A stretch of 64,000 nt of DNA from Devosia sediminis (GCF_016411825.1 NZ_JAEKMH010000002.1:868001-932000); one strand, 5' to 3'. Counted from the first letter of the stretch, positions 8,955 through 18,122 are shown. Numbers and translations: made by a program. The notes: a model not told the origin generated them from the letters alone.

Positions 8955-10018
8955 GTCGCCACCGCCGCTATTGGCTGGCGCGGCCACATCCGCACGGCGA
9001 GGACGGCTACGGCCACGATGATGAGCGCGATGGCCCCGGTCCCATTGCCCAGCGGGCTATAGGCGGATAGCCCGCGTTCGCCGAAGGCGACCAGCAGCAC
9101 CAGCGCCTCGAGCGGCAGCTTGATCCGCGTGCGGTTGCCGCTGGGAAAGCCCGCCAGCCCGACCACCAGCAGCACCAGCCCCACCACGCGAAGCGCTTCG
9201 GCCGTGCGGTCGAACAGGCGCTGCACCAGGGCCGGCTCCCAGCCCACGGACATGCCGCGGGCGATCAGGGCGAAACTGTCCATCTGGGCCATTTCATCGA
9301 CATAGAGCGCGGCCTGGGCCAGGCTGTCGACGCTCACGTCATAGCGGGCGAAACGGATTTCCGAATAGCGTCCGTCGATCTCGAGATATTGCAGCGTGCC
9401 ATTGCTGAGTTCGAGCACATAATCGTCGCCCACGCCGCGCACCCAGGCTTTTTCGGCGATATAGGTGCGCCGCGTCTCCGGGTCGCGCCGGTCGTCCGCA
9501 AAGAAGCTGGTGATCTCCCCGCCATCGGCGCGTCCGCCGATCAGCAGCACCACGCCCGGCGTCACCTGGGTAAAGCGGTTGGGCTTGAGCGTCGAGCTGA
9601 CGAGGTCCGCCGCCACCTCGGCCTGGAGCTGGTTGAGCTGGCGGTTCGCCATCGGCTCCAGCACATGGGCCAGCACCAGCACCATGGCGATGGCGCCGGC
9701 ACAGGTGACGGCCGTCGCCCGCCACAGGCCGGCCAGACCGTGGCTGGTGTGAATGATATGCAGTTCGTGGCTGGTCTGGAGTGCTGTCAGCGCCCGCACT
9801 ACGCCAATGCCGATGCAGATGTAGAAGAATGAGAGCGCCAGCGGCGGCATGGAATAGAGCGCCTGCACCGCGAGGGTCCCAAATCCCTGGCCCTTCACCG
9901 AGACCACGTCGAACGAGCGCAGGCAATTGACCAGCCAAAGCAGGAAGCACACGATCCCGAACAGGATCATGGCATCGGTTGCAAACAGCCGTGTCAGATA
10001 GCGGGTCAGTCGTCTCAT
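8951..10018 (-). CDS. lptF: LPS export ABC transporter permease LptF
   Basis: This is the partner permease of LptG in the LptB2FGCADE bridge. The 355-residue protein starts MRRLTRYLTRLFATDAMILF and has the same six-segment plus periplasmic jellyroll architecture. Its coupling loop contains SHELHIIHTSHGLAGLWR. An in-frame ATG 75 bases upstream was rejected because the family start is the basic MRRL stretch directly before the first membrane helix. The gene heads a five-gene minus-strand run and is divergent from holC; the 168-base gap should hold both promoters. No leucyl aminopeptidase gene (pepA) lies between lptF and holC, although that is common in relatives. Confidence 0.88.
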   Translation of the reverse strand: MRRLTRYLTRLFATDAMILFGIVCFLLWLVNCLRSFDVVSVKGQGFGTLAVQALYSMPPLALSFFYICIGIGVVRALTALQTSHELHIIHTSHGLAGLWRATAVTCAGAIAMVLVLAHVLEPMANRQLNQLQAEVAADLVSSTLKPNRFTQVTPGVVLLIGGRADGGEITSFFADDRRDPETRRTYIAEKAWVRGVGDDYVLELSNGTLQYLEIDGRYSEIRFARYDVSVDSLAQAALYVDEMAQMDSFALIARGMSVGWEPALVQRLFDRTAEALRVVGLVLLVVGLAGFPSGNRTRIKLPLEALVLLVAFGERGLSAYSPLGNGTGAIALIIVAVAVLAVRMWPRQPIAAVAT

Positions 10019-10186
10019 ACGAAGTCGGTGGCCAGTCCGCTGGGCGTGGATCGAGTCGGCGCGCACCTTGCGGCACTTCGCGTCCAGGCACAATCACCCC
10101 GGCAGCGTGTCCTCAACATGGCGCTCGCTGATCCTCGTGCTGCAGGGGCTCTGGCGCAAAGCGGGGAGCCCGGATAGTTTGCCGTC

Positions 10187-10642
10187 ATGGCCGAAATCCT
10201 CTTTTACCACCTCGAAACCCTTCCGCTCGAAAGCGTCATGCCGCTGCTGCTCGAAAAGACCCTGGAGCGCGGCTGGCGCGCCGTGGTCGAGGTCGGCTCG
10301 CGCGAGCGTGCCGAGGCCATCGATGCCCACCTCTGGACCTGGCGCGACGACAGTTTCCTGCCCCATGGCCTTGCCGGCGACGATGTCGATGCGCTCCAGC
10401 CCATCCTCATCACCACGGGCGACGAAAACCCCAATGGCGCTGCCGTCCGCTTCTTCGCCGATGGCGCCGTGCCGCAATCGGCCGAGGGCTACCAGCGTCT
10501 CGTCTATCTTTTTTCCGGCCACGATCCCGAAGCCGTCGCCGCTGCCCGCGACGCCTGGCGCGCCCTGCGGGGCGCGGGCGACACGCTCACCTACTGGCAG
10601 CAGGACGGCAATGGCCGCTGGGAAAAGAAGGCCGAGGCATGA
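10187..10642 (+). CDS. holC: DNA polymerase III chi subunit
   Basis: Chi links the clamp-loader psi subunit to single-stranded-DNA-binding protein at the replication fork. The 151-residue protein has the family opening EILFYHLETLPLESVMPLLLEKTLERGW, split here only by normal substitutions, then the conserved LWTWRDDSFLPHG and DEDNP-like segment (DENPNGA). It ends YWQQDGNGRWEKKA, the usual aromatic/basic tail. Length is typical. Its stop overlaps the start of the following YitT gene by 4 bases. Confidence 0.92.
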   Translation: MAEILFYHLETLPLESVMPLLLEKTLERGWRAVVEVGSRERAEAIDAHLWTWRDDSFLPHGLAGDDVDALQPILITTGDENPNGAAVRFFADGAVPQSAEGYQRLVYLFSGHDPEAVAAARDAWRALRGAGDTLTYWQQDGNGRWEKKAEA

Positions 10643-11256
10643 CCCCCGACCTTTCCTCGCCCAGCCATCACCGCTGGTATGAAGACATCTTCGCCATTTT
10701 CATCGGCACCATGCTGGTCTCGCTCGGCATTGCCTTCTATGCCGAGGCACAACTGACCACCGGCAGCACCGCCGGCCTCGCGCTGCTCTTGCAATACATC
10801 ACCGGCATTCCCTTCGGCTGGCTGTTCTTCGGCATCAACCTGCCGTTCTACCTCCTGGCCTACCTGCGGATGGGACTGCCCTTCACGCTCAAGACCATGG
10901 CCAGCGTCGCGCTGGTCTCGTTCTTTTCCGGGCAGATTTCGGGCTGGATCGGCATCGACGAGATCAACCCGCTCTTTGCGGCTCTGGTCGGCGGTGGCCT
11001 CATGGGCCTCGGCATCCTGTCGCTGTTCCGCCACAAGGCCAGCGTCGGCGGCATCAATATCCTGGCGCTGTTCCTCCAGGACAATTTTGGCATCCGCGCC
11101 GGCTATTTCCAGCTCGGGGTGGACGCGGTGATCCTCGTCATCGCCTTCTTTGTCCTGCCCTTCGACCGGGTGATCTATTCGATCCTCGGCGCGCTGGTGC
11201 TCAACATGATTATCGCCCTGAACCATCGTCCAGGGCGATATGTCGGCTTCAGCTAG
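10639..11256 (+). CDS. YitT family membrane protein
   Basis: A 205-residue integral membrane protein with five or six predicted helices. The YitT/DUF161 family pattern is visible: an N-terminal GTMLVSLGIAFYAEAQLTTG, then GLALLLQYITGIPFGWLFFGINLPFY, and a C-terminal segment with GGINILALFLQ. There is no C-terminal DUF2179 domain, so it is the short form. Function is unknown; some members are suspected transporters. Translation is coupled to holC by an ATGA overlap, although the two functions are unrelated. Confidence 0.85.
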   Translation: MTPDLSSPSHHRWYEDIFAIFIGTMLVSLGIAFYAEAQLTTGSTAGLALLLQYITGIPFGWLFFGINLPFYLLAYLRMGLPFTLKTMASVALVSFFSGQISGWIGIDEINPLFAALVGGGLMGLGILSLFRHKASVGGINILALFLQDNFGIRAGYFQLGVDAVILVIAFFVLPFDRVIYSILGALVLNMIIALNHRPGRYVGFS

Positions 11257-11308
11257 CGGCTGCGCCCTCGGGCATGCAGACGGACGTCACTTCAAGATCA
11301 GCTCATGG

Positions 11309-12127
11309 TCAATGCGACCGCTGCGTTGCCCCGCCGATCGACAGGTCGTCGACATAGAGCTGCATGAATTCCTGCATCAGCTCATAGCAGAAGATCACTT
11401 CCGTGGTCGCCGTGTCGTAATAGGCATTGGCCTCGCCACAGCGCTTGGCGGTGAATTTCACGCGCCCGTTGATCCGGTAGCCATTGCGCACTTCCTCGGC
11501 CACGTCGTCGAAAATGCCGCTGCCGCGGAACACGCGTTCGGCCAGCCGTAGCCGCGTGCCGCCGTCGTGATAGGTCACGTCGACGCGCGTTCCGGTACCG
11601 GTATCGGAGAGCAGCGTGTCCAGCGACTTGTCCATCAGGTCATAGTCGTAAAAGCAGGTCTGCTGCCGCTCCTCGGGGATGTCATAGGCCCGCGCCATGC
11701 GGCGGAAGGCGGCGCCGTCGGCGCCCACCATCAGGCAAGCGATCTGCATGGCCCGGTGCCGGTCGGGGCTGTAGCCCGAAACATAGTCCTGCCCCGCGAA
11801 ATAGTCGTCGTAGCTGAGGCCCGTCAGCACCCAGCCATCCACTGCATCTTCCAGCGTCTGGTTGGCGTCCGGCGTCTTCTTTTCGAGCAGCATCCAGGTG
11901 GCGATATTGTCCGCCGCATCCTCTTCCTTGCCCAGAACCGGCAGGCCGAGCTTGTCGATCAAGAGGTGCGCCACCTCGTGATAAAGCGTGAAGAGCCCGT
12001 TGTTGACGGCAAAGCGCAGCGTATCCGCCCGCTCCTGTTTGCTGAGGCCCGAAAGGTCCTGCGCCAGCGCGGGCAGGGGGCTAAGGGCAAGAATGGCGGC
12101 AAGCATCAGGGCGGGCAGGCGGGTCAT
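11309..12127 (-). CDS. secreted DUF4344 putative metallopeptidase
   Basis: A 272-residue exported protein. The signal peptide is MTRLPALMLAAILALSPLPA with an ALAQ cleavage site. The zinc-protease-like HEVAH sits at about residues 50-54, in the segment LYHEVAHLLIDKLGLPVLG, followed by EEDAAD, the two signatures of DUF4344. The family is predicted to be a gluzincin-like peptidase, but I know of no proven activity. It is convergent with holC-yitT. No partner gene is evident; the region upstream (12128-12576) contains only repeats. Confidence 0.85.
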   Translation of the reverse strand: MTRLPALMLAAILALSPLPALAQDLSGLSKQERADTLRFAVNNGLFTLYHEVAHLLIDKLGLPVLGKEEDAADNIATWMLLEKKTPDANQTLEDAVDGWVLTGLSYDDYFAGQDYVSGYSPDRHRAMQIACLMVGADGAAFRRMARAYDIPEERQQTCFYDYDLMDKSLDTLLSDTGTGTRVDVTYHDGGTRLRLAERVFRGSGIFDDVAEEVRNGYRINGRVKFTAKRCGEANAYYDTATTEVIFCYELMQEFMQLYVDDLSIGGATQRSH

Positions 12128-12259
12128 ATGGGCCTCGCATGGTTTGCCCCAGCAAAGGCTACCACGCCGACACAGTCAACCGGCCAGTGGCATGAATGGT
12201 GAAGGCGCCGTCGCTCCGGCACCTTCACTACCCTTCCCCCTTGAGTGCTTCTCGCCACG

Positions 12260-12329
12260 CCGAAGGCAAAGTCGCTCCAGTGGAGCGAATTTAGGCGAGG
12301 CGGCCAGGAGAGCTATGCTCGACTGGCGG
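12260..12329 (+). repeat. two-hairpin intergenic element, copy 2
   Basis: Hairpin 1 keeps CGCTCC/GGAGCG around an AGT loop with diverged outer arms. Hairpin 2 (12303-12327) reads GCCAG-GA-GAGC-TAT-GCTC-GA-CTGGC. Relative to the other copies the closing pair of the outer helix has changed from T-A to G-C, a compensatory change. This copy is the only one that does not follow a plus-strand gene closely. Confidence 0.72.
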
Positions 12330-12420
12330 GCCGAAGCTCGGGAGGGATGTCGGACCTTTTCGCGCCACGACACCCCCTCCCGAGCGCCGCTAGGGTCCTG
12401 ACGGACCCAAGCTCTGCTTG

Positions 12421-12496
12421 CCCTCCCCTCAAGGGGGAGGGTGACGATGAACACTGGAGCTCTATCCTGCCTACCCTCCCCCTTGAGGGGAGGGTA
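12421..12496. repeat. CCCTCCCC/GGGGAGGG palindromes
   Basis: Two hairpin-forming units: CCCTCCCCTCAAGGGGGAGG at 12421-12440, and one with arms TACCCTCCCC and GGGGAGGGTA around CTTGA at 12472-12496. They are in inverted relation to each other. Similar purine/pyrimidine palindromes occur at 7812, 22703 and 61019. Located just downstream of the ABC-F gene, they may act at its transcript end. Confidence 0.65.
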
Positions 12497-12576
12497 CCGA
12501 AGCTAGGCGAAGCCGTAGCGCAGGTAGGGAGGGGGTGTCGCAGTCCGGAATCTGCCTCGGCGAACCCGGTCTCCCC

Positions 12577-14448
12577 TTAAACCCGCTCCGCCTCTTCCAG
12601 CTCGGCGCTCAGCTCCAGCCAGCTTTCTTCCAGCGCCTCGAGGTCGCCGGCAAACCTTGCCTTGTCCTTGCCCAGCGCGATCAGTTTGTCCGCAGGGCCG
12701 TTATAGACCTTCGGATCGGCAAGCTGCGCCTCGATCTTGTCGATCTCGGTCCTGAGCCGGTTCATCTTGTTCTCGGCGTCGCTGATCTTCTTCTTGAGCG
12801 GCGCCAGTTCTGCCCGGCGCGCCGCGGCTTCCTGGCGCGACTGCTTGCGGTCCCCGTTGGCGGCCGCGCCGCTGCCGCCCTTGTCCTTGTTCGACGTGAT
12901 ATTGCGCTGGTAGCTGTCGAGGTCCTCGTCCAGTTCGCGGATCGTGCCGTTCTCGGCGATCCACAAGGTGTCACAGGTCGCCTCGATCAGGTGCCGGTCG
13001 TGCGAAATGATCAGCACCGCGCCCTGATAGTCGTTGAGCGCATAGACCAGCGCGTCGCGGCTATCGATATCAAGATGGTTGGTCGGTTCGTCGAGGATCA
13101 TCATCGACGGGCCGGAAAAGGTGATGAGACCCATCAGCAGCCGCGCGCGCTCGCCACCACTGAGGTTCTTCGCCTTGGTGTCCATGCGGCTGGTGGTCAG
13201 CCCCATCTGCGCCAGCCGGCTGCGCCGCTTGGTTTCATTGTCGAGCGGCATCAGCTCGGCGACATGCTCCAGCGGCGTCTGCTCGGGCTTGAGCTTGTCC
13301 ATCTGGTGCTGCGCGAAATGCGCGATTTCGAGCTTCTTGTTGATGCGCAGCGCCCCGTCGATGACGGGAATGTCGCCCGCCAGGAGCTTTGCAAAGGTCG
13401 ACTTGCCGTTGCCATTGACGCCGATCAGCGCGATGCGCGCATCCGGATCGATGCGCTGCGTCACATTGCGCAGGATGACCTTGTCGCCATAGCCGGTCGA
13501 GACCTTGTCGAGCGTGATCATCGGCGTCGGCAGTTCGGTCTTGGGCTGCTGGAACTGGAACGGCGCCGCGTGCTCATCGAACATCGCCTCGGGCGGCTTC
13601 AGTTTTTCGATCATCTTGACGCGCGCCTGCGCCTGCTTGGCCTTGGTGGCCTTGGCCTTGAAGCGGTCGACGAATTTCTGCAGATGCGCAATCTGCTCCA
13701 GCGTCTTCTCGCGCGTCTTGTTGTTGAGCTCCATCTGCATGCGACGGGTGCTCTCGAACGTGTCGTAATTGCCCTTGTAGAAGGTCAGCTTGCGGTGTTC
13801 GAGATGCACGATGGCATTGACCGCCTTGTTGAGCAGGTCACGATCGTGGCTGATCAGGAAGACGGTGTAAGGATAGGTGGCGAGGTACTTTTCCAGCCAC
13901 AGCGTGCCTTCGAGATCGAGATAGTTGGTCGGCTCGTCGAGCAGCAGCAGGTCGGGCTGCGAAAACAGCACCGCCGCCAGCGCCACGCGCATCCGCCAGC
14001 CGCCCGACAGCTCCCGCGTGGGGGCATTCTGCCGGTCATGCTCGAAGCCGAGCCCCTTGAGGATCGAGGAAGCCCGCGCCTCGGCCGTATGCGCATCGAT
14101 ATCGGCCAGCCGCATATGAATGTCGCCGATCCGGTGTGGATCAGTCGCCGTCTCGGCCTCTTTCAGCAGCGCCGTGCGCTCCTTGTCGGCGGCCAGCACA
14201 ACTTCGAGCACGGTTTCTTCGCCGGCCGGGGCTTCCTGCGCCACCGCGCCGATCCGCGCCTTCTTGTTGACCTCGATCGAGCCGCTGTCGGCGGCGATAT
14301 GGCCCTGGATCAGGTGGAACAGCGTCGTCTTGCCGGTGCCGTTCTTGCCCACGAAGCCGGCCTTGACGCCATCAGGCAGCACGAGCCCAGCCTCTTCCAG
14401 CAGCACCCGGCCCTGGATGCGGTAAGTCAGGTTGGTGATATTGAGCAT
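12577..14448 (-). CDS. ABC-F family ATP-binding protein
   Basis: A 623-residue soluble protein with two ABC ATPase domains and no membrane domain. ABC-F proteins bind the ribosomal E site and relieve stalled translation or act as antibiotic-protection factors. Domain 1 has Walker A GKNGTGKTT (about residues 34-42), signature LSGGWRMRVALA and Walker B LLLLDEPTNYLD. The interdomain linker (about residues 240-310) is rich in basic residues. Domain 2 has GVNGNGKST, LSGGERARLL and MMILDEPTNHLD. A C-terminal coiled-coil (about residues 535-620, starting near RRAELAPLKKKISDAENKMN) resembles Uup/YheS types. I cannot assign it to one subfamily. The long open frame on the opposite strand is a GC artefact. 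Confidence 0.92.
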   Translation of the reverse strand: MLNITNLTYRIQGRVLLEEAGLVLPDGVKAGFVGKNGTGKTTLFHLIQGHIAADSGSIEVNKKARIGAVAQEAPAGEETVLEVVLAADKERTALLKEAETATDPHRIGDIHMRLADIDAHTAEARASSILKGLGFEHDRQNAPTRELSGGWRMRVALAAVLFSQPDLLLLDEPTNYLDLEGTLWLEKYLATYPYTVFLISHDRDLLNKAVNAIVHLEHRKLTFYKGNYDTFESTRRMQMELNNKTREKTLEQIAHLQKFVDRFKAKATKAKQAQARVKMIEKLKPPEAMFDEHAAPFQFQQPKTELPTPMITLDKVSTGYGDKVILRNVTQRIDPDARIALIGVNGNGKSTFAKLLAGDIPVIDGALRINKKLEIAHFAQHQMDKLKPEQTPLEHVAELMPLDNETKRRSRLAQMGLTTSRMDTKAKNLSGGERARLLMGLITFSGPSMMILDEPTNHLDIDSRDALVYALNDYQGAVLIISHDRHLIEATCDTLWIAENGTIRELDEDLDSYQRNITSNKDKGGSGAAANGDRKQSRQEAAARRAELAPLKKKISDAENKMNRLRTEIDKIEAQLADPKVYNGPADKLIALGKDKARFAGDLEALEESWLELSAELEEAERV

Positions 14449-14645
14449 GGTTCAGATCTTGTCCGCTTGCGGCGTCGCACCCCGCGCACGCCGATGGGGC
14501 AGGGGACGCACCAGAATTCATGAGGACCGGACTTATGTGCTTGCCGCCCATAAGGCAACCGGCGCGTCATCCTGTCGCCGGATTCGCCACGCATCCATCA
14601 CATGCCGGGCGCATTGTCCCTGCGGTCAACCGAAAAGGAATTCCC

Positions 14646-15077
14646 ATGTCTGCCAAGCCAGTCGCTCTCCTCCTCGCCACCGCACTCGTCGCGCTCTCCT
14701 TGCCTGCCATGGCCCAGGACAAGGCAAAGCCCGCCGACGCCGCGCCGGCCACTACCGACACCGCCGGCGACGCGCAGCGGCTCAACGACCTCGACGCCAC
14801 GCGCATCAATCCCAACCAGATCACCATCGAATTCGAATATACCGGCGGCGCCTGCGAGGAAGTCGGCCCGGCCGAGGTGGGCGAACTGGTCGATGGTACG
14901 CTTGCCGTCACCTTCCCGACCATTTCCACCGCCGAGGTCTGCACCATGCAGGCTGTCGAGATCGACGTCGAACAGACCATCCAGGCCGAGCACATCGTCT
15001 CGCGCATCGACGTCACCCTGACCGCCCCCGACGGCCGCGTCATCGGCACCGGCTCCACCGACGTCGACCACGACTGA
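14646..15077 (+). CDS. small secreted protein of unknown function
   Basis: A 143-residue protein with a clear signal peptide, MSAKPVALLLATALVALSLP, ending AMAQ. The mature part is acidic, starts with a Lys/Ala/Pro/Thr-rich linker and contains a pair of cysteines (GGACEEV and AEVCTMQ) that could form a disulphide. I do not recognise a domain. The start was chosen for the signal peptide and for AAGGAA about 6 bases upstream; an in-frame ATG at 14520 is less plausible. It is divergent from the ABC-F gene and followed by a repeat. Confidence 0.7.
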   Translation: MSAKPVALLLATALVALSLPAMAQDKAKPADAAPATTDTAGDAQRLNDLDATRINPNQITIEFEYTGGACEEVGPAEVGELVDGTLAVTFPTISTAEVCTMQAVEIDVEQTIQAEHIVSRIDVTLTAPDGRVIGTGSTDVDHD

Positions 15078-15107
15078 CCTCAGATATGAACCGGTCGCTA
15101 TTAAGCA

Positions 15108-15187
15108 CCGTCATTGCCCGGCTCGTCCGGGCAATCCGTCTTCTCAAGGCATCGCTTGGACCACCGGGACAAGCCCGGTGGTGACGG
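15108..15187. repeat. palindromic repeat of the CATTGCCCGG family
   Basis: Two adjacent palindromes: TCATTGCCCGG paired with CCGGGCAATCC, then ACCACCGGGACAAGCCCGGT. The first unit is nearly the same as those at 25139-25174 and 60442-60496. It lies between a small secreted-protein gene and ndk. Confidence 0.7.
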
Positions 15188-15289
15188 CGGAAGAAAGATA
15201 GCGCGGCGGCAGCCCGCCCCGTCTTGCCTCCGTCAAACTCTCCCGCTAAAAGGCGCCACCTTTTCCAAGCAAATGCAGGATTTCTCGCC

Positions 15290-15712
15290 ATGGCGATCGA
15301 ACGCACCTTCTCCATCATCAAGCCCGATGCCGTCCGCCGCAACCTCATCGGCAAGATCCTGACCAAGTTCGAAGACGCCGGTCTCCGCCCGATCGCCCTC
15401 AAGAAGATCCACATGACCCGCGCCCAGGCCGAAGGCTTCTACGCAGTCCACAAGGAACGCCCCTTCTTTGGTGAACTGGTCGAGCAGATGATCGCTTCGC
15501 CGGTGGTCGTGCAGGTTCTCGAAGGCGAAGGCGCCATTCTCAAGAACCGCGAAATCATGGGCGCGACCAATCCGGCCAACGCCGCCGAAGGCACCATCCG
15601 CAAGGAATTCGCCCTCTCCGTCGGCGAAAACTCCGTGCACGGTTCGGACGCTCCCGAAACCGCAGCCCAGGAAATCAAGTTCTTCTTCACCGACGACGAG
15701 CTCGTTGGCTGA
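15290..15712 (+). CDS. ndk: nucleoside diphosphate kinase
   Basis: Ndk moves the terminal phosphate of ATP to other (d)NDPs through a phosphohistidine. The 140-residue protein starts [18 protein letters not shown]; an in-frame ATG 66 bases upstream is outside the conserved family start. The phosphate-accepting histidine is in the ENSVHGSD motif (about residue 117) and the substrate-binding MGATNPANA stretch precedes it. All conserved parts are present and length is typical. AGGA lies about 9 bases before the ATG. Confidence 0.96.
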   Translation: MAIERTFSIIKPDAVRRNLIGKILTKFEDAGLRPIALKKIHMTRAQAEGFYAVHKERPFFGELVEQMIASPVVVQVLEGEGAILKNREIMGATNPANAAEGTIRKEFALSVGENSVHGSDAPETAAQEIKFFFTDDELVG

Positions 15713-15765
15713 TCCACGACCGCCTTTGGCAGTCAATCTGTCCGGTGAAGCGATAGGAGGGGCTG

Positions 15766-15972
15766 GTGCCCTACATCAATGTCCGCATTCTTGATGATGG
15801 TGTGACTGCCGAGCAGAAGGCCGAGGTCATTGCGGGCATTACGGACATCATGGTCCGCGTGCTGAACAAGACCCCGGAATCGACTCACGTCGTCATCGAC
15901 GAAGTGCCGCTCGACAATTGGGGCAACCGCGGCAAGCAGGTCTCCGAGCTGCGCAAGCAGCCAAAGGCCTGA
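15766..15972 (+). CDS. 4-oxalocrotonate tautomerase family protein
   Basis: A 68-residue member of the tautomerase superfamily. After removal of the initiator residue the protein begins with Pro-1 (MPYINVRILDD), which acts as the general base in this family. A conserved arginine region (IMVRVLNKTPESTHVVIDEV) and the Trp (NWGNRGK) fit the 4-OT/DmpI subgroup. The start is GTG, supported by AGGAGG 7 bases upstream. The natural substrate is unknown. The distance to ndk is 53 bases, so the two may be co-transcribed, ending at the terminator at 16062. Confidence 0.85.
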   Translation: MPYINVRILDDGVTAEQKAEVIAGITDIMVRVLNKTPESTHVVIDEVPLDNWGNRGKQVSELRKQPKA

Positions 15973-16061
15973 CGCGCCGAGCCATGCGGCGCACTAGTGC
16001 CCGTCATGCATGCTCTCGCCTTGTGTTGCGCCAGTCGCTTCGCTAAACACCACGCCTATCA

Positions 16062-16086
16062 GGCCGCCCGCCGGGCGGCCTTTTTG
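16062..16086 (+). terminator. intrinsic terminator after the tautomerase gene
   Basis: Arms GGCCGCCC (16062-16069) and GGGCGGCC (16073-16080) around GCC, followed at once by TTTTTG. It lies about 90 bases after the tautomerase stop and should end the ndk/tautomerase transcript. Confidence 0.88.
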
Positions 16087-16121
16087 CTTGACGTGATCTG
16101 GTCTATACTTTTTCCACGGCG

Positions 16122-16150
16122 TCAGTCCTGCGTAAGCGGGAACCCATCCT
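16122..16150. repeat. partial CGTCAGTCCTGCGTAAGCGG intergenic repeat
   Basis: The unit continues into GAACCCATCC and resembles a repeat common in Rhizobiales intergenic DNA. A related inverted piece (CACGAACGGGAATGTTCCG) follows at about 16160-16180. Single copy in this window. Confidence 0.45.
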
Positions 16151-16228
16151 TTGCCAGCCGTCACGAACGGGAATGTTCCGCCTTTCGAGGGAACGACCGC
16201 TCTTTGGCTGCCTTTGCGAAAGCCAAAG

Positions 16229-18118
16229 ATGTCTCTGCCTGAAACCATCATTGCCCCGATCGCCCGCGCCCTCGAGGCCAAGGGCTATGACAGCCTCACC
16301 CCGGTGCAGGCCGCTGTCATCGAACCAGAAGCCGACGGCCGGGACCTGCTGGTCTCCGCCCAGACCGGCTCGGGCAAGACCGTCGCCTTCGGCATGGCCA
16401 TTGCGCCGACCCTGCTCGGCGACGATCCCATCCTGCCCGCTCCCGGCGCGCCACTGGCCCTGGTCATTGCCCCGACCCGCGAACTGGCCATGCAGGTCCG
16501 CCGCGAACTCGATTGGCTCTATGCCGACATGCATGCCCAGACCGCGGCCGGCGTCGGCGGCATGGACCAGCGTACCGAGCGCCGCGCCCTCGAGCGTGGC
16601 GCCCATATCGTCGTCGGCACGCCCGGCCGTCTGCGCGATCACATCACCCGCGGTGCGCTCGACATGTCGGCCCTGCGTGCGGTCGTCCTCGACGAGGCCG
16701 ACGAAATGCTCGACCTGGGCTTCCGCGAGGATCTCGAATTCATCCTTGCTGCAGCGCCGGAGGATCGGCGCACCCTGCTGTTCTCGGCCACCGTGCCGCG
16801 TCCCATCGCCGAACTGGCGAAAACCTTCCAGAACGACGCGCTGCGCATCACCGCCACCAGTTCCGGCGAACAGCATGCCGATATCGACTACAAGCTCATG
16901 GTGGTGCCCGCCGACCAGCGCGAGAATGCCGTCATCAACACGCTGCTCTGGTACGAAAGCACCAATACCATCGTCTTCGCCTCGACCCGCGAAGCGGTGA
17001 AGCATCTCTCTGCGCGCCTCCACAATCGTGGTTTTGACGTCGTCACCCTGTCGGGCGAGTTGACCCAGGCCGAGCGCACCAATGCGCTGCAGGCCATGCG
17101 CGACGGCCGTGCCCGCATCTGCGTCGCCACCGACGTCGCCGCGCGCGGCATTGACCTGCCCAATCTCGATCTCGTCATCCATGCCGAACTGCCCATGAAT
17201 GCCGAAACGCTGCTGCACCGCTCGGGCCGGACTGGCCGTGCCGGTCGCAAGGGCACCTGCGTCGTCATTTCGCCGACCCATCGCAAACGTGTCGCCCTGT
17301 CCATCCTGCGGACCGCCAAGATCGGTGCCGAACTGCTGGCGCCGCCCACCGCCGCCGAAATCGACGCCCGCTATCAGGAGCATATCCTGACGGCCGAAGC
17401 CCTGCTCGTGCCCGCCGCTGAGGAAGAAGCGCCCCTGGTCGCGCAACTGCTCGAACGGCATAGCCCCGAAGTCATTGCGGCTGCTTATCTCCGCATGCAA
17501 CTCGCCGCCCGTCCGGTGCCCGAGGACATCAACGTCCCGGTCGTCGACGACGATCGCACGCCCCGCACACGGGAGGCCTTTGCCGGCGGTTCCTGGTTCA
17601 AGGTCAATCTCGGGCGCAAGCAGCGCGCCGAGCCACGCTGGCTCCTGCCGATGATCTGCAAGGCCGGCGGCGTCACCAAGGGCGCCATCGGTTCGATCCG
17701 CATTTTCGACACCGAGACCATTTTCGAGGTGGCGGCCGACAAGGTCGACAGCTTCCTGCGCAATGTCGGCACCAATGGCACCGGTGAAAAGGGCGTGCAT
17801 ATCAACGCCGTCGAGGGTCCTGGCGAGCGTCCGGATCGCCCACAATCGAAGCGCCGTCCGCCCGGCCCCCCGGAAAAGTACGATCCCATGAAGCCGCGCC
17901 CCGAAAAGGCGGATCGCAAGGAACGCTACGGCAAGCCCAGGTCCGACGACTTCGACAGCGTCATGGAAACCCCGCGCCCGCCGCGCGAGGCCAGGCCCGC
18001 CAAGGCGGCAAAACCCTTCACCAAGGACAAAGGCAAGCCGAAATGGTCAAAGCCGGCCGCCGAAGGCGAAGCGCGTCCTCCCAAGAAAAAAGACCACAAG
18101 AAGAGCCGCGCGGAATAG
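16229..18118 (+). CDS. DEAD-box RNA helicase with DbpA-type RNA-binding domain
   Basis: A 629-residue ATP-dependent RNA helicase. Visible motifs in order: Q-motif region LTPVQAAVI, motif I AQTGSGKT (about residues 43-50), Ia PTRELAMQ, Ib TPGRLRDH, II DEADEML (about residues 158-164), III SATVP, then the second RecA-like domain with ATDVAARGIDLP and VI HRSGRTGRAG. At about residues 455-530 a DbpA-like RNA-binding fold is suggested by LPMICKAGGVTKGAIGSIRI. The final ~100 residues are a basic, low-complexity Lys/Pro/Arg tail. This layout is typical of the large alphaproteobacterial helicases linked to ribosome assembly or cold adaptation. The start follows family alignment; a longer frame opens at 16151. 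The stop is 4 bases from the stop of the convergent MFS gene. Confidence 0.92.
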   Translation: MSLPETIIAPIARALEAKGYDSLTPVQAAVIEPEADGRDLLVSAQTGSGKTVAFGMAIAPTLLGDDPILPAPGAPLALVIAPTRELAMQVRRELDWLYADMHAQTAAGVGGMDQRTERRALERGAHIVVGTPGRLRDHITRGALDMSALRAVVLDEADEMLDLGFREDLEFILAAAPEDRRTLLFSATVPRPIAELAKTFQNDALRITATSSGEQHADIDYKLMVVPADQRENAVINTLLWYESTNTIVFASTREAVKHLSARLHNRGFDVVTLSGELTQAERTNALQAMRDGRARICVATDVAARGIDLPNLDLVIHAELPMNAETLLHRSGRTGRAGRKGTCVVISPTHRKRVALSILRTAKIGAELLAPPTAAEIDARYQEHILTAEALLVPAAEEEAPLVAQLLERHSPEVIAAAYLRMQLAARPVPEDINVPVVDDDRTPRTREAFAGGSWFKVNLGRKQRAEPRWLLPMICKAGGVTKGAIGSIRIFDTETIFEVAADKVDSFLRNVGTNGTGEKGVHINAVEGPGERPDRPQSKRRPPGPPEKYDPMKPRPEKADRKERYGKPRSDDFDSVMETPRPPREARPAKAAKPFTKDKGKPKWSKPAAEGEARPPKKKDHKKSRAE

Positions 18119-18122
18119 GGGC

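Larger units (their letters stand above)
12128..12576. other. 449-base gene-free region filled with palindromic repeats
   Basis: No credible coding region is visible. From left to right it contains a hairpin at 12199-12228 (arms GTGAAGG and CCTTCAC), copy 2 of the two-hairpin element (12260-12329), a palindrome at 12421-12441 and a stem with 10-bp arms at 12472-12496. It separates the starts and ends of two minus-strand genes, so any promoter for the DUF4344 gene must lie at its left edge. I could not pick one out. Confidence 0.7.

Noticed and set aside
12535..14523. Plus-strand open frame of about 660 codons opposite the ABC-F gene
   Set aside because: It mirrors a strongly conserved gene; Arg/Gly/Leu-rich composition is typical of GC-driven antisense frames.
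16088..16109. TTGACG and TATACT as a promoter for the DEAD-box gene
   Set aside because: The spacer is only 10 bases, too short for a sigma-70-type promoter.
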